A stretch of DNA of 64,000 nucleotides from an uncultured Victivallis sp. (GCA_944389895.1 CALXOA010000118.1:37541-101540), one strand, 5' to 3'. Numbered from the stretch's first letter, positions 17,505 through 26,182 are shown. Program-made: numbers and translations. The notes: a model not told the origin generated them from the sequence alone.

Positions 17505-18887
17505 TCACTGATTGGTGAAGAACTGAAATCCGGGGTAAGCCTCCATGCCGTGTTCACCGAGATCAAGCCCGCGGAGTTCCTCCTCTTCGCTGACCCGGAT
17601 TCCCATCGTCAATTTCAGGACGTAGAAGATCAGAAAAGCACTTGGGAAAGCCACCGCCCCGCACGCCACGACGCCGGTCAGCTGGGTCAGGAAGGAGTAC
17701 CCCAGTTCCGGGAAGGCGAACAAGCCGACCGCAAGAGTTCCCCAGACACCGTTGACCAGATGGACCGACAGCGCGCCGACCGGATCATCAAGCTGCAGCC
17801 GATCGAAAATCAATACCGACGGCACCACGATGAAGCCGCCGATCAGGCCGATTGCGATCGAGGCGAGCGGGCTCACGCAATCTGCGCCGGCGGTGATCGC
17901 CACCAACCCGGCCAGACACCCGTTGAGCGTCATCGAGAGATCAGGCTTCTTCAGCAGGATCATACTCATGATCATAGCACCGGTCACACCGGCACTGGCA
18001 CCGAACATCGTCGTACAGAGGACGTAGGAAATTTTAGTCGGATCAGCATTCAGAACCGATCCGCCGTTGAATCCGAACCAGCCTAGCCACAGGCAGAATA
18101 CACCGATCGTGGCCAGCGGCATACTGTGCCCCATGATGGGCATCGCACGGCCACCGACATATTTTCCGATCCGGGGACCGAGCAGAATCACCCCCGCCAG
18201 AGCACCCCATCCACCGACGCTGTGGACAAAGGTCGAACCGGCGAAATCATGGAAGTTCATTCCGGCCAGCCATCCGCCGCCCCACCCCCACGAACCGATC
18301 AAAGGATAGACGAACATCACATAAATCAGGGTAAACACCATGAAACTGGTCACCTTGACCCGTTCCGCGACTGCGCCGGAAACGATCGTCGCCGCCGTCG
18401 CGGCAAACATCCCCTGGAAAAAGAAGTCGCTCCAGTAAGTAAAGTCGCCACCGTTGTAGCCATATGCTTCCGCGGCAAGCGTAGCCGCCTCGTGCCCTTC
18501 GGCACCGGCCAGCAGCCGCATGGTACCGTCCCCCATGCCGAAGCCGGCGAACCCCAGCACCCGGCCGAGAATCCAGTTCGCCTCACCCGGGTACATCAGA
18601 GAGAAACCGATCACCGCGTAAGAGAGGAAGCCGATCGCAGGAACCAGCGTATTCTTGAACAGGATGTTCGTACAGTTCTTGGCCCGGCAGAGTCCGGATT
18701 CCACCGTCGCGAATCCGAGATGCATCAGGAAAACCAGCATCCCGCCGATCAGAATCCAGATGTTGCTGATGGTGAAGAGCGCCTCCTTCGCGACAGCGGC
18801 GGCATCCGGAGTCGCCGGTTCGGCCGCCTGCAGCACCGGCAGGAACGCGGCACCTGCCAGAAAAATGAAAAAACAGTTTTTCTTCAT
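17505..18887 (-). CDS. amtB: Ammonium transporter
   Basis: A 460-residue Amt/Rh channel in the cytoplasmic membrane. The N-terminus MKKNCFFIFLAGAAFLPVLQAAEP is a signal peptide, as in E. coli AmtB, and about 11 transmembrane segments follow. The twin pore histidines are visible in STFVHSVGGWGALAG and ALSVHLVNGVWGTLAVG; the phenylalanine/tryptophan gate region lies around GFATVESGLCRAKN. The start at 18887 follows CGGAGGTTGTTCCATC; the longer frame lacks a ribosome site. glnK lies 56 bases upstream on the same strand, the usual glnK-amtB pair in which the PII protein plugs the channel under nitrogen sufficiency. Confidence 0.96.
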   Translation of the reverse strand: MKKNCFFIFLAGAAFLPVLQAAEPATPDAAAVAKEALFTISNIWILIGGMLVFLMHLGFATVESGLCRAKNCTNILFKNTLVPAIGFLSYAVIGFSLMYPGEANWILGRVLGFAGFGMGDGTMRLLAGAEGHEAATLAAEAYGYNGGDFTYWSDFFFQGMFAATAATIVSGAVAERVKVTSFMVFTLIYVMFVYPLIGSWGWGGGWLAGMNFHDFAGSTFVHSVGGWGALAGVILLGPRIGKYVGGRAMPIMGHSMPLATIGVFCLWLGWFGFNGGSVLNADPTKISYVLCTTMFGASAGVTGAMIMSMILLKKPDLSMTLNGCLAGLVAITAGADCVSPLASIAIGLIGGFIVVPSVLIFDRLQLDDPVGALSVHLVNGVWGTLAVGLFAFPELGYSFLTQLTGVVACGAVAFPSAFLIFYVLKLTMGIRVSEEEELRGLDLGEHGMEAYPGFQFFTNQ

Positions 18888-18943
18888 GATGGAACAACCT
18901 CCGTTCCGTTGAGAGTTTTTTTCAGTCATATGGATTGTTTCTT

Positions 18944-19285
18944 CTAACCGATCGCATCCATTCCGGTCTCACCGGTACGGATCCGGATGCACTGCTCCAT
19001 CGGCAGCACGAAAATCTTACCGTCGCCGATGCGGCCGGTTCTGGCTCCGGCAATGATACCGTCGATCGTCGGCTGAACGTATTCATCATTGACCCCGATG
19101 GCAATGCGCACTTTCTTCAGCAGATTCACCTCACAGATCGCGCCGCGGTAGGCGGAAACGTACCCCTTCTGCTGTCCGCACCCCAGTGCATTGCTGATGG
19201 AGAGCTTGAAGATGTTGCGTTTGTAAAGTTCCTGTTTCACCGCATTGAGTCTTTCCGGCTTGATGTAGGCGATGACGAGTTTCAT
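18944..19285 (-). CDS. glnK: PII-family nitrogen regulatory protein (GlnK-like)
   Basis: A 113-residue PII signal protein. MKLVIAYIKPERLNAVKQEL, the T-loop region GCGQQKGYVSAYRGA, the B-loop ARTGRIGDGKIFV and the C-loop CIRIRTGE all match PII, including Q39, K40, K58 and the Arg pair that bind ATP and 2-oxoglutarate. The residue aligned with Tyr51, the uridylylation site of E. coli GlnB/GlnK, is Cys (RGAICEV), and the position of cyanobacterial Ser49 is Ala. Control by these known modifications therefore looks impossible; metabolite binding alone may suffice. Adjacent amtB indicates the GlnK role of regulating ammonium entry. Confidence 0.95.
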   Translation of the reverse strand: MKLVIAYIKPERLNAVKQELYKRNIFKLSISNALGCGQQKGYVSAYRGAICEVNLLKKVRIAIGVNDEYVQPTIDGIIAGARTGRIGDGKIFVLPMEQCIRIRTGETGMDAIG

Positions 19286-19331
19286 GTTGCACCTGTCTTT
19301 CTTGAATGTTTACGGGGTACGACAAGAGATA

Positions 19332-19347
19332 AGCAAACCGCATGCCA
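19332..19347 (-). promoter_or_regulatory. Sigma-54 (-24/-12) promoter of glnK-amtB
   Basis: On the minus strand the sequence reads TGGCA-TGCGGT-TTGCT, which matches the RpoN consensus TGGCACG-N4-TTGCW in both boxes and in spacing. Transcription would start near 19320, about 35 bases before the glnK ATG. Sigma-54 control of glnK-amtB is well known in other bacteria. Confidence 0.75.
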
Positions 19348-19394
19348 GTTTCAGAAAATAAACTTTAAGATATTTGAAATAAGAATCTTACAGC

Positions 19395-19416
19395 AAATCA
19401 ACATCAGAGTTGATTT
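19395..19416. promoter_or_regulatory. Perfect dyad upstream of the sigma-54 promoter, candidate activator site
   Basis: AAATCAAC (19395-19402) and GTTGATTT (19409-19416) form perfect 8-base arms with a 6-base spacer, centred about 60 bases upstream of the -24 box. It could be an enhancer-binding-protein site. It does not match the usual NtrC consensus. The rest of the 337-base gap 19286-19622 holds only the promoters listed. Confidence 0.4.
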
Positions 19417-19483
19417 TACAAAATTTTCCAAACTCCCGCCTGCCGGCGACGGAAATTGTAAAGAAAAACCCCGGAGTGACCGT

Positions 19484-19511
19484 TTGACAACCGCCGTTTC
19501 CATGATATTTT
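19484..19511 (+). promoter_or_regulatory. Promoter of the small secreted carbohydrate-binding-like gene
   Basis: A consensus TTGACA (19484-19489) and TATTTT (19506-19511) are 16 bases apart. The expected leader before the ATG at 19623 is about 105 bases. Confidence 0.55.
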
Positions 19512-19622
19512 AACCGGAGTGGTGAAACGACATTCGTTTCCCAATCAACGAAATCGCGGCCAAGCTCCCCGGGCTCCCCGGAACGGCTGCGGATTCAGGG
19601 ACAATATGGGAGGGTCGGAATC

Positions 19623-20150
19623 ATGAAAATTGAAATCGGGCTGCTGCTGACGGCGATGTTGTGCGCAGTACAGCTTCAGGGCGTTTCTCTGCGCAACGGC
19701 GACATGGAGACTCAGGGGCACTGGGCCAGCTGGGTACCGACCGGCAGCAAAAGTGTGATCTCCTACGTCACCGAAGGAGTGCACGGTGGCAAAATGGCGA
19801 TGAAACTCGATGCAACCGCCGCACAGCGTACCAACATCTTCCAGTCGAACCTCGCAAGTTTCGAGATCGGAAAAAGTTACCGGATCAGCGGTTACATCAA
19901 GGCCGACAAGGCGGAAAAGGTCAAGGTTCAGATCCGCCGCATCGCGCCGCCTTATCTCTATTTCGCCTCTGAAACCTTCGAAGTCGGGCCGGAATGGAAA
20001 CCATTTGCGATTGAATGCACGATCGGTGAAAAATTCGTTGCAAAGGAGTTCTGCTTCATGATCGATCTCAACGGGGGCACGAACTACTATTTCGATGATT
20101 TCACGGTCGAAGAAATCGAAAAACCGGCCACCGGTGGGGAAGCCGAATAA
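19623..20150 (+). CDS. Small secreted protein with CBM4/9-like carbohydrate-binding fold
   Basis: A 175-residue protein with signal peptide MKIEIGLLLTAMLCAVQLQG. The mature part (LRNGDMETQGHWASWV, YRISGYIKADKAEKVKVQIRR, TNYYFDDFTVEEI) has the pattern of CBM4/9-type jelly rolls, with the N-terminal NGDME and the C-terminal YFDDFTVE strands. No catalytic domain is attached, so it is a free binding module, probably exported. GGGAGGG lies upstream of the ATG. The GT4 glycosyltransferase gene begins 10 bases after its stop, so they may be co-transcribed; a functional link is unclear. Confidence 0.78.
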   Translation: MKIEIGLLLTAMLCAVQLQGVSLRNGDMETQGHWASWVPTGSKSVISYVTEGVHGGKMAMKLDATAAQRTNIFQSNLASFEIGKSYRISGYIKADKAEKVKVQIRRIAPPYLYFASETFEVGPEWKPFAIECTIGEKFVAKEFCFMIDLNGGTNYYFDDFTVEEIEKPATGGEAE

Positions 20151-20160
20151 CGTCTTTTCC

Positions 20161-21204
20161 ATGAGTCCGCAACTCGGCATCTACACCCGTTACAACGAAC
20201 TGGGCGCTTCCAGCCGGTTGCGGTACTATCTGTTTCGCAGGGCATTTGAAAAGGCGCATTTTGAAGTTGCCTTTCATCCGTTTTTTTCTTCGGAATATCT
20301 GCGAAAACTCTATGCGACCGGTCGGCGGCCGCGGCTGTCGGCGGCCACGGCTCTGCTCCGACGCCTCACGTTGCTGCCGCGCCTCGAAGAGAATCTGCTG
20401 ATCGAATATGAACTGTTGCCGGAACTCCCGGCTACCTGGGAGTTGCGGATGCTCCGCAATCACCGGTACGTACTCAATTTTGACGACAACGTCTGGGAGA
20501 AATACGCCGCGCGCCCCCATCTTGCCGGAAAATATGACGAACTGGTCCGCCACGCCGCCGGCGTGATCGTCGCCAACGATTTTCTGGCCGATCGGATCGC
20601 CTCTCTCAATACGAACCGGATCAAGATTCCAACCGTCGTCGACCTGGACCGCTACCACGCAACGGAGAACGGCAAATTCGAACGCTTCACCGTTGCCTGG
20701 ATCGGCACCCCGGTAACTTACGCCTATCTCGAAGCCCATGCCGCACATCTGGCGGCGATGGCGGCGGCCGTCGACTTTGAACTGCTGGTGATCGCACGCC
20801 GCGAACTTTCCAGACGGCGCCTGCCCGGCGTCAGAATGCGTTTCGCCGACTGGTCGATCGAAACGGAAACGGAACTTCTGGCCCGCAGTCATGTCGGCAT
20901 CATGCCGCTCTCCGACGATCCATTCTCCCGGGGGAAATCGGCATTCAAACTGATCCAATACCTTGCGGCAGGCATACCGGCAATCGCCAGCAGAATCGGT
21001 GAAAATCGTCAGGTGCTCCGCGACGGCGAAACCGGCTTCTTCGCCGATACGCCGCGGGAGTGGGCCGACGCACTGCTCCGGCTGGCCGGAGATTCCCGGC
21101 TGCGCGAAGAGATGGCGAAACAATCACGCCGGGTCGCCTTCGATTATTCGCTGCAGAAATACGGACCGATCGAAGCGGAATTTCTCTCCGCGTCCTTCCG
21201 TTGA
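20161..21204 (+). CDS. Glycosyltransferase family 4-like protein
   Basis: A 347-residue cytoplasmic glycosyltransferase of GT-B fold. The N-terminal half shows GIYTRYNELGASSRLRYY, where the acceptor side usually lies. The C-terminal half has VAWIGTPVTYAYLEAH, HVGIMPLSDDPFSRGKSAFKL and QYLAAGIPAIAS, the nucleotide-sugar-binding region with the typical GxPxxAS pattern, then GETGFFADTPREWADAL. It would add a sugar to a polysaccharide or glycoconjugate. The start at 20161 is chosen because similarity-like sequence begins there; no clear ribosome site is present, so coupling to the preceding gene is possible. It ends immediately next to the convergent AEC transporter gene. Confidence 0.85.
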   Translation: MSPQLGIYTRYNELGASSRLRYYLFRRAFEKAHFEVAFHPFFSSEYLRKLYATGRRPRLSAATALLRRLTLLPRLEENLLIEYELLPELPATWELRMLRNHRYVLNFDDNVWEKYAARPHLAGKYDELVRHAAGVIVANDFLADRIASLNTNRIKIPTVVDLDRYHATENGKFERFTVAWIGTPVTYAYLEAHAAHLAAMAAAVDFELLVIARRELSRRRLPGVRMRFADWSIETETELLARSHVGIMPLSDDPFSRGKSAFKLIQYLAAGIPAIASRIGENRQVLRDGETGFFADTPREWADALLRLAGDSRLREEMAKQSRRVAFDYSLQKYGPIEAEFLSASFR

Positions 21205-22122
21205 TCAGACCAGAATGCGCATCAAAAGCGGAATGGTCAACAGAGACAGAAGAGTCGTCATCACGATCGCCTGGCCGGCAAATTCATAGTCTCCGCCATA
21301 CCGTTTTGCGACCAGAACCGAACTCGACGCGGCCGGCATCAGCGCCACCACCGCGCTGGTCTGATAGACGTCGACCGGAAGTGGAAGCAGTTTCAATAAC
21401 AGGACAATCACCACCGGAATCGCCAATAACCGCACTGCGGCAATGTAGAACATGTCGTGCCAGTGGCGCAACATCCCCCGGAAGCAGCCCACCAGCGCGA
21501 CACCGATGATCACCAGCATGAAGGGAACCGTTACATCGCCGAGGTACTTGAAGGTATAGGCCAGCGGTTCCGGAATCGGAATGTGCAGAAAACAGACCAG
21601 CAGCGCAGCAACCACCGCCGCAACATTGATCGACAGAATGCTTCGAAGCGCTCCGCCCCAAGAACCGTTCCCGGACAATGTCATCACGCCGACGGTCCAG
21701 AAGCCGATGGTCGAACCGACATTCATCAACAGAAGCAGTGCGACATGGCGTTCTCCCCAGAGGTTTTCCAGGATGATGATCGGCAGAAAAACGTAATTGT
21801 TGATCGCACAGATATGGTGGAAAGTACCTTCCCGTTCCGGTGTCCGCAAACGCATCCAGCGTTTCAGCCACCAGCCTGCGGCAGCTCCCAGCAGCATGAT
21901 CGTCAACCCGAGCAGCGGCATCACCCAGAGTTCGGAAAGATTGTCCGGATTGAAATTGCGGGTGATCGTCGAAAACGTCAGCATCGGAAAGAACAGGTCC
22001 AGCGTCAGGCGGGACAACCGCCCGAGATCGTTGGACTTGATCATCCGGAGCCGCCACGCCAGCGCACCGACACCGAACACGAGAAACGTCTCGAGAATGG
22101 AGACGAAAACTTGATACATCAT
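21205..22122 (-). CDS. AEC-family (auxin efflux carrier-like) transporter
   Basis: A 305-residue membrane protein with about ten transmembrane helices arranged as two five-helix halves. Characteristic parts are GALAWRLRMIKSNDLGRLSRLTLDLFFPMLTFSTI (TM1-2, with the Asn/Ser/Pro region), NNYVFLPIIILENLWGE, and TSAVVALMPAASSSVLVAKRYGGD near the C-terminus. AEC proteins carry carboxylates such as malate or malonate. No strong ribosome site precedes the ATG pair at 22122. An rpsT terminator lies just upstream, so it may rely on read-through or an unseen promoter. Confidence 0.88.
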   Translation of the reverse strand: MMYQVFVSILETFLVFGVGALAWRLRMIKSNDLGRLSRLTLDLFFPMLTFSTITRNFNPDNLSELWVMPLLGLTIMLLGAAAGWWLKRWMRLRTPEREGTFHHICAINNYVFLPIIILENLWGERHVALLLLMNVGSTIGFWTVGVMTLSGNGSWGGALRSILSINVAAVVAALLVCFLHIPIPEPLAYTFKYLGDVTVPFMLVIIGVALVGCFRGMLRHWHDMFYIAAVRLLAIPVVIVLLLKLLPLPVDVYQTSAVVALMPAASSSVLVAKRYGGDYEFAGQAIVMTTLLSLLTIPLLMRILV

Positions 22123-22143
22123 GGCAGATCAGAAAAATGGAAA

Positions 22144-22198
22144 ACAAAAACGGCGTTCCTTTGTCCCGCGTGATTCCGGGCGAGGAGGAACGCCGTTT
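22144..22198 (-). terminator. Intrinsic terminator of rpsT
   Basis: Arms of 13 bases (22148-22160 and 22186-22198, AAACGGCGTTCCT and its complement) enclose an inner CCCG/CGGG stem. On the minus strand the structure is followed by TTTTTGTTTT. Confidence 0.8.
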
Positions 22199-22218
22199 CG
22201 GACTCCAATCGACAACAG

Positions 22219-22485
22219 TTACTTGGCGAGGGAGTTCAACAGCTTGTCAACCTGAGATTTCTTGTTGGCAACGCGGTTCGCATGAATGGTGCCGACCTTG
22301 GCGGCCTTGTCGAGACGACTGCTGAACCGTTTGGCCAGCTCGGCGGCGCCGGCGGCTTCTCCGGCGGCCACGGCGGCACGCAGCTTCTTCTCGAGGGTCT
22401 TGAGTTCGCTGGTGCGGATACGGTTGCGAAGGTTGGCCTGCTGACTGGTGCGCAGACGCTTGAGAGCGGATTTGGTGTGAGCCAT
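22219..22485 (-). CDS. rpsT: 30S ribosomal protein S20
   Basis: An 88-residue small-subunit ribosomal protein that binds 16S rRNA. The sequence has the S20 hallmark MAHTKSALKRLRTSQQANLRN, a central helical KTLEKKLRAAVAAGE, and the conserved C-terminal part KRFSSRLDKAAKVGTIHANRVANKKSQV. The length matches the family. It has its own promoter (22556-22583) and terminator and is transcribed away from galE. S20 is commonly self-regulated at translation, but no specific element was identified in its 5' leader. Confidence 0.98.
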   Translation of the reverse strand: MAHTKSALKRLRTSQQANLRNRIRTSELKTLEKKLRAAVAAGEAAGAAELAKRFSSRLDKAAKVGTIHANRVANKKSQVDKLLNSLAK

Positions 22486-22555
22486 TTTCTTCTTTTTTCC
22501 TTAACAGTTTTCGCGCTATCAAAAACGTTTCAAACATAATCAATACGAGTATCAG

Positions 22556-22583
22556 AAGATACCACATTTTTGCCGTTTTTCAA
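22556..22583 (-). promoter_or_regulatory. rpsT promoter
   Basis: On the minus strand TTGAAA (22583-22578) and TATCTT (22561-22556) are separated by 16 bases, giving a leader of about 65 bases before rpsT. Confidence 0.55.
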
Positions 22584-22643
22584 GGGGAAACGGAGAAAAA
22601 AAAGCGATTTTGACGGATGATCACAGGATTTTCGGCGACGGAA

Positions 22644-22672
22644 TTGAAAAAAACGATCCGAAGTTGTATTTT
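22644..22672 (+). promoter_or_regulatory. galE promoter
   Basis: TTGAAA (22644-22649) and TATTTT (22667-22672) are 17 bases apart. The expected start is about 50 bases before the galE ATG. Confidence 0.55.
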
Positions 22673-22729
22673 AAATAGAAAATCCGTAAAATTTGTTTTC
22701 CACCCCAAGCCTGAAGGAGAAGTTCAGAA

Positions 22730-23704
22730 ATGAAAAAAGTTCTGGTCACCGGCGGAGCCGGCTACATCGGCAGCGCCTGCTCCGAATATCTGCTCAATCT
22801 CGGTTATGACGTCACCATTTTCGACGGACTGCTGACCGGCCACCGCCAGGCGGTCGATCCCCGGGCGAAATTCATCCTCGGCAATCTGGCGGACCGCGAA
22901 AAAATCAAGAGCGTCTGTCGCGAGGGGAAATTCGATGCCGTGATGCATTTCGCGGCGTTCTCCCTGGTCGGCGAATCGATGAAGGATCCTTCGAAATATT
23001 TCCGCAACAACCTGGCCAACGGCATCAATCTCGCCGACGCCGCGGTGGAAAGCGGAGTGAAGATGTTCGTATTCTCCAGCACCGCAGCAACCTTCGGGCA
23101 GCCGGAGTCGATTCCGATCCGCGAATTTGACCGGCAGGTTCCGATCAATCCCTACGGGGAGTCCAAGCTCTGCTTCGAAAAAGTGCTCAAGTGGTACCAT
23201 GAGATCTACGGCATGAACTACGCCGCACTGCGTTACTTCAATGCCGCAGGCGCAACCGAAAACTTCGGTGAGGACCATCGTCCCGAGACCCATCTGATTC
23301 CGCTGATCCTGCAGACAGCCCGGGGCAAGCGCGAAAAGCTGATGCTTTACGGCGATGATTACGATACGCCGGACGGGACCTGCATCCGCGACTACATTCA
23401 CATTCTCGACCTGGCCCAGGCGCACGAACTGGCGCTGTCGGCCCCGGAGAGCGGCCACTACAATCTCGGAACCGGCAACGGCCTGTCGGTCAAGGAGATC
23501 ATCACCGCCGCAGAAGAGGTCACCGGGTTGAAGATCAAATACGACATCGCGCCGCGCCGCCCGGGCGATCCGGCCCGCCTGATCGCCTGCAGCGATCGTG
23601 CACGCCAGATGCTGAAGTGGGAACCGAAATTCGAATCGGCGCACAAAATCATCGAGTCGGCATGGAAATGGCAGCTCAAGCACCCGGACGGGTACGCGAA
23701 TTGA
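22730..23704 (+). CDS. galE: UDP-glucose 4-epimerase
   Basis: A 324-residue short-chain dehydrogenase-type epimerase that interconverts UDP-glucose and UDP-galactose with bound NAD+. The nucleotide-binding motif is GGAGYIG at residues 8-14. The catalytic Ser/Thr lies in FSSTAATFG (S117/T118), and Y142-xxx-K146 in NPYGESK is the catalytic pair. RYFNAAGA, IRDYIHILDLAQAHELAL and PRRPGDPA match GalE. AAGGAGAAG precedes the ATG. It is followed by the exonuclease gene after 4 bases. It could supply UDP-galactose for polysaccharide synthesis or process imported galactose. Confidence 0.96.
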   Translation: MKKVLVTGGAGYIGSACSEYLLNLGYDVTIFDGLLTGHRQAVDPRAKFILGNLADREKIKSVCREGKFDAVMHFAAFSLVGESMKDPSKYFRNNLANGINLADAAVESGVKMFVFSSTAATFGQPESIPIREFDRQVPINPYGESKLCFEKVLKWYHEIYGMNYAALRYFNAAGATENFGEDHRPETHLIPLILQTARGKREKLMLYGDDYDTPDGTCIRDYIHILDLAQAHELALSAPESGHYNLGTGNGLSVKEIITAAEEVTGLKIKYDIAPRRPGDPARLIACSDRARQMLKWEPKFESAHKIIESAWKWQLKHPDGYAN

Positions 23705-23708
23705 TCCG

Positions 23709-24266
23709 ATGAACTGGTCTGAACTCGGTCCATTCACGATCTTCGATCTTGAAACGACCGGCTTTGCACCGACGCGCGACCGGATCGTCGAACTTGCGGC
23801 GCTCCGGATCGATCGCGACGGCGCCATCAGTCGTTACCAGTCGCTGGTGAATCCGGGCTGCCGGATTCCGGCCAGGGCCTCTGCGGTTCATCACATCACC
23901 GATGAGATGGTCGCGGATGCGCCGCATTTTGCGGCAGTGGCAAAGGCGTTTCTCGATTTTGCCGATCAAAGTACCCTGGTCGCCCACAACGCTTATTTCG
24001 ATCTCGGATTTCTGCAGGAGAGCCTCGCCCGGACCGGGCTGCCGCTCTGGAAAGGAAAAACCCTCGACTCCTGCCGGCTGCTCAAGAGGACCCATCCCGG
24101 CCTCGCCAGCTACAGCCTGCAGAGTCTGAGAGGGTATTTCCGACTGGAAACTGCCGCGGGGATGTGTGCGCACCGTGCCGCCGCCGACGTGGAATGGACC
24201 TGTCAGGTACTGGAGATCGCCCTGACGGAAGCACTGCGCCTCTCCGGCGGCGGAACATCATCCTGA
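23709..24266 (+). CDS. DnaQ-like 3'-5' exonuclease
   Basis: A 185-residue DEDDh exonuclease related to the DNA polymerase III epsilon subunit. The three exonuclease motifs are present: FDLETTGF (Exo I, D13 and E15), LVAHNAYFDLGFL (Exo II) and AHRAAADVEWT (Exo III, with His and Asp). SAVHHITDEMV is the usual intervening segment. It may act in proofreading or nucleic-acid turnover; as a stand-alone protein it need not be DnaQ itself. Its ATG lies 4 bases after the galE stop, indicating translational coupling, and the ABC-F gene follows after 17 bases. Confidence 0.92.
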   Translation: MNWSELGPFTIFDLETTGFAPTRDRIVELAALRIDRDGAISRYQSLVNPGCRIPARASAVHHITDEMVADAPHFAAVAKAFLDFADQSTLVAHNAYFDLGFLQESLARTGLPLWKGKTLDSCRLLKRTHPGLASYSLQSLRGYFRLETAAGMCAHRAAADVEWTCQVLEIALTEALRLSGGGTSS

Positions 24267-24283
24267 GGAGAGAACGAAACACC

Positions 24284-26182
24284 ATGGCTGAAACCCTGCT
24301 CTGGGCCGCCGAAGAACTCCGGCTCTCCATCGGACGGCAGACGCTCTACGACAATGCTGAGTTCGCAATCAATGCCGGAGAAAGAATCGGTCTGATCGGC
24401 CGGAACGGCTCCGGGAAATCGACGTTGCTGCGCCTGATTGCCGGCCAGGAACAGCCGGGTTCCGGCAATCTCACGAGGGCACGCGATCTGCGGGTGGCGA
24501 TGCTGCCGCAGGAGTTCGAAATCGACAACCATCGCACAATCAGTGAAAACGTCCGCGACGGTTTGGCGTGGTTCCTGGAACTGCAGCGGAAATTTGAAAG
24601 CGCTCCGGTCACCTCCCCCGAGCACGCCGAGGCGGATCACCTGCTGATGCTCCACGACGGATGGAATCTCGAAAACAAAATTGACCTGGTTCTGGAAAAA
24701 CTCGGGTTGACCGGGCGCGATCAGCCGTGCGACAAACTCTCCGGCGGGGAAAAACGCAGGGTCGCCCTCGCACGGGCGATCATTTCGGAACCAGATCTGC
24801 TGCTTCTCGATGAACCGACCAACCATCTTGATGTCGCCGCAGTCGAATGGATTGAGAAGTTTCTCGCCGACTATCGCGGGAGCTGCCTTTTTGTGACCCA
24901 CGACCGTTATTTTCTAGACCGGATCGCCACCCGGATCGTCGAACTGGACCACGGAAAATTCTACAGCTACGAAGGCAGCTACTCCGATTTTCTCGCCGCC
25001 AAGGCGGAACGGGAAGCAAACGAGGACGCCCTCGAAGCCAGACGCCGCAGTTTTCTGCGCAATGAAATCGAGTGGGTTCGCCGTTCCCCGAAGGCGCGGC
25101 TGAAGCGCAACCTCGGGCGCATGAAGCGATTCGAGGAGATCGCATCCCGGAGCGGCCCGATCCGGGATGGAGAGATGGAACTTCTGATTCCCCCCGCCGG
25201 TCGGCTCGGCAACCGGACGGTGGAACTCAGGCAGGTGCGGCAGTGTTTCGGAGACCGCGCGGTGATTGACGGATTCGATTTCGAGTTTGAGCCCGGCAGC
25301 CGGATCGGCATCGTAGGCCCGAACGGAGCCGGGAAATCAACATTGCTGAAAATCATTACCGGAGAACTGATTCCGACCTCAGGCGAAGTCATCGTTGCTC
25401 CGACGGTGGACTTCAACTATATCGATCAGTCCCGCGTAGTTCTGGATCCCGAAAAGAGCGTCGCCGAAGAGATCGGAGAAGGTCATGACACCGTCTACCT
25501 CGGTACCGAAAAAATTTCAATCTGGGGTTACCTGAAACGTTTTCTCTTTGAGGACGAAAGAATCAACACGAAAATCCGGTACCTCTCCGGCGGAGAAAAA
25601 GCCCGCCTGACGCTGGCCAAGGTTCTGAAACGCGGCGGGAACTTCCTGATCCTCGACGAGCCGACCAACGATCTGGACCTCTCCAGCCTGCGCCTGCTGG
25701 AGGAGGCATTGGCAGGATATGCCGGATGCGTGATCGTAGTCAGTCACGACCGCTATTTCCTGAACCGGATCTGTACCGGTATCCTCTCCTTTGAATCCGA
25801 CGGCAAGATCGTCTATACGCCGGGCGACTACGATTACGCACTCGAAAAGCGCCGTGAACGCGAGGCCGCCGCTTCCCGTCACGAAACACCCCGTCCGGAA
25901 AAAACGACGTCCTCCCCTGTCCCGCCCCCCCGGCCGCAACCACGCAAACTCTCCTACCGGGAAAGTCGTGAACTCGAAGGTATGGAGGAGGCAATCGCCG
26001 CGGTGGAAGCGAAAATCGCGGAATATGAAGCCTGTTTCGGTGATCCGGATTTCTTTGCCAAATACGGCAGCCGCAGTGCCGAACTTCAGGATGGCCTCGA
26101 AGCCGCACGTGCCGAAGCTGCGCGGCTCTACGAACGCTGGGACGAACTGGAGAACAAACGTGCCAGTCTGGAGGCGAAATGA
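24284..26182 (+). CDS. ABC-F family ATPase (Uup-like)
   Basis: A 632-residue soluble protein with two ATP-binding cassettes and no membrane segments. Walker A motifs are GRNGSGKST and GPNGAGKST. Signature motifs are LSGGEKRRVALARA and LSGGEKARLTLAK, and Walker B regions are LLLDEPTNHLD and LILDEPTNDLDL. A basic linker (KARLKRNLGRMKRFEEI) lies between the domains, and a C-terminal charged helical hairpin (~555-630) resembles the Uup-type extension that binds nucleic acid. ABC-F proteins act on ribosomes or branched DNA. The start at 24284 is preceded by GAGGAGAGAAC; the longer frame overlaps the exonuclease gene. The next gene overlaps by ATGA. Confidence 0.93.
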   Translation: MAETLLWAAEELRLSIGRQTLYDNAEFAINAGERIGLIGRNGSGKSTLLRLIAGQEQPGSGNLTRARDLRVAMLPQEFEIDNHRTISENVRDGLAWFLELQRKFESAPVTSPEHAEADHLLMLHDGWNLENKIDLVLEKLGLTGRDQPCDKLSGGEKRRVALARAIISEPDLLLLDEPTNHLDVAAVEWIEKFLADYRGSCLFVTHDRYFLDRIATRIVELDHGKFYSYEGSYSDFLAAKAEREANEDALEARRRSFLRNEIEWVRRSPKARLKRNLGRMKRFEEIASRSGPIRDGEMELLIPPAGRLGNRTVELRQVRQCFGDRAVIDGFDFEFEPGSRIGIVGPNGAGKSTLLKIITGELIPTSGEVIVAPTVDFNYIDQSRVVLDPEKSVAEEIGEGHDTVYLGTEKISIWGYLKRFLFEDERINTKIRYLSGGEKARLTLAKVLKRGGNFLILDEPTNDLDLSSLRLLEEALAGYAGCVIVVSHDRYFLNRICTGILSFESDGKIVYTPGDYDYALEKRREREAAASRHETPRPEKTTSSPVPPPRPQPRKLSYRESRELEGMEEAIAAVEAKIAEYEACFGDPDFFAKYGSRSAELQDGLEAARAEAARLYERWDELENKRASLEAK

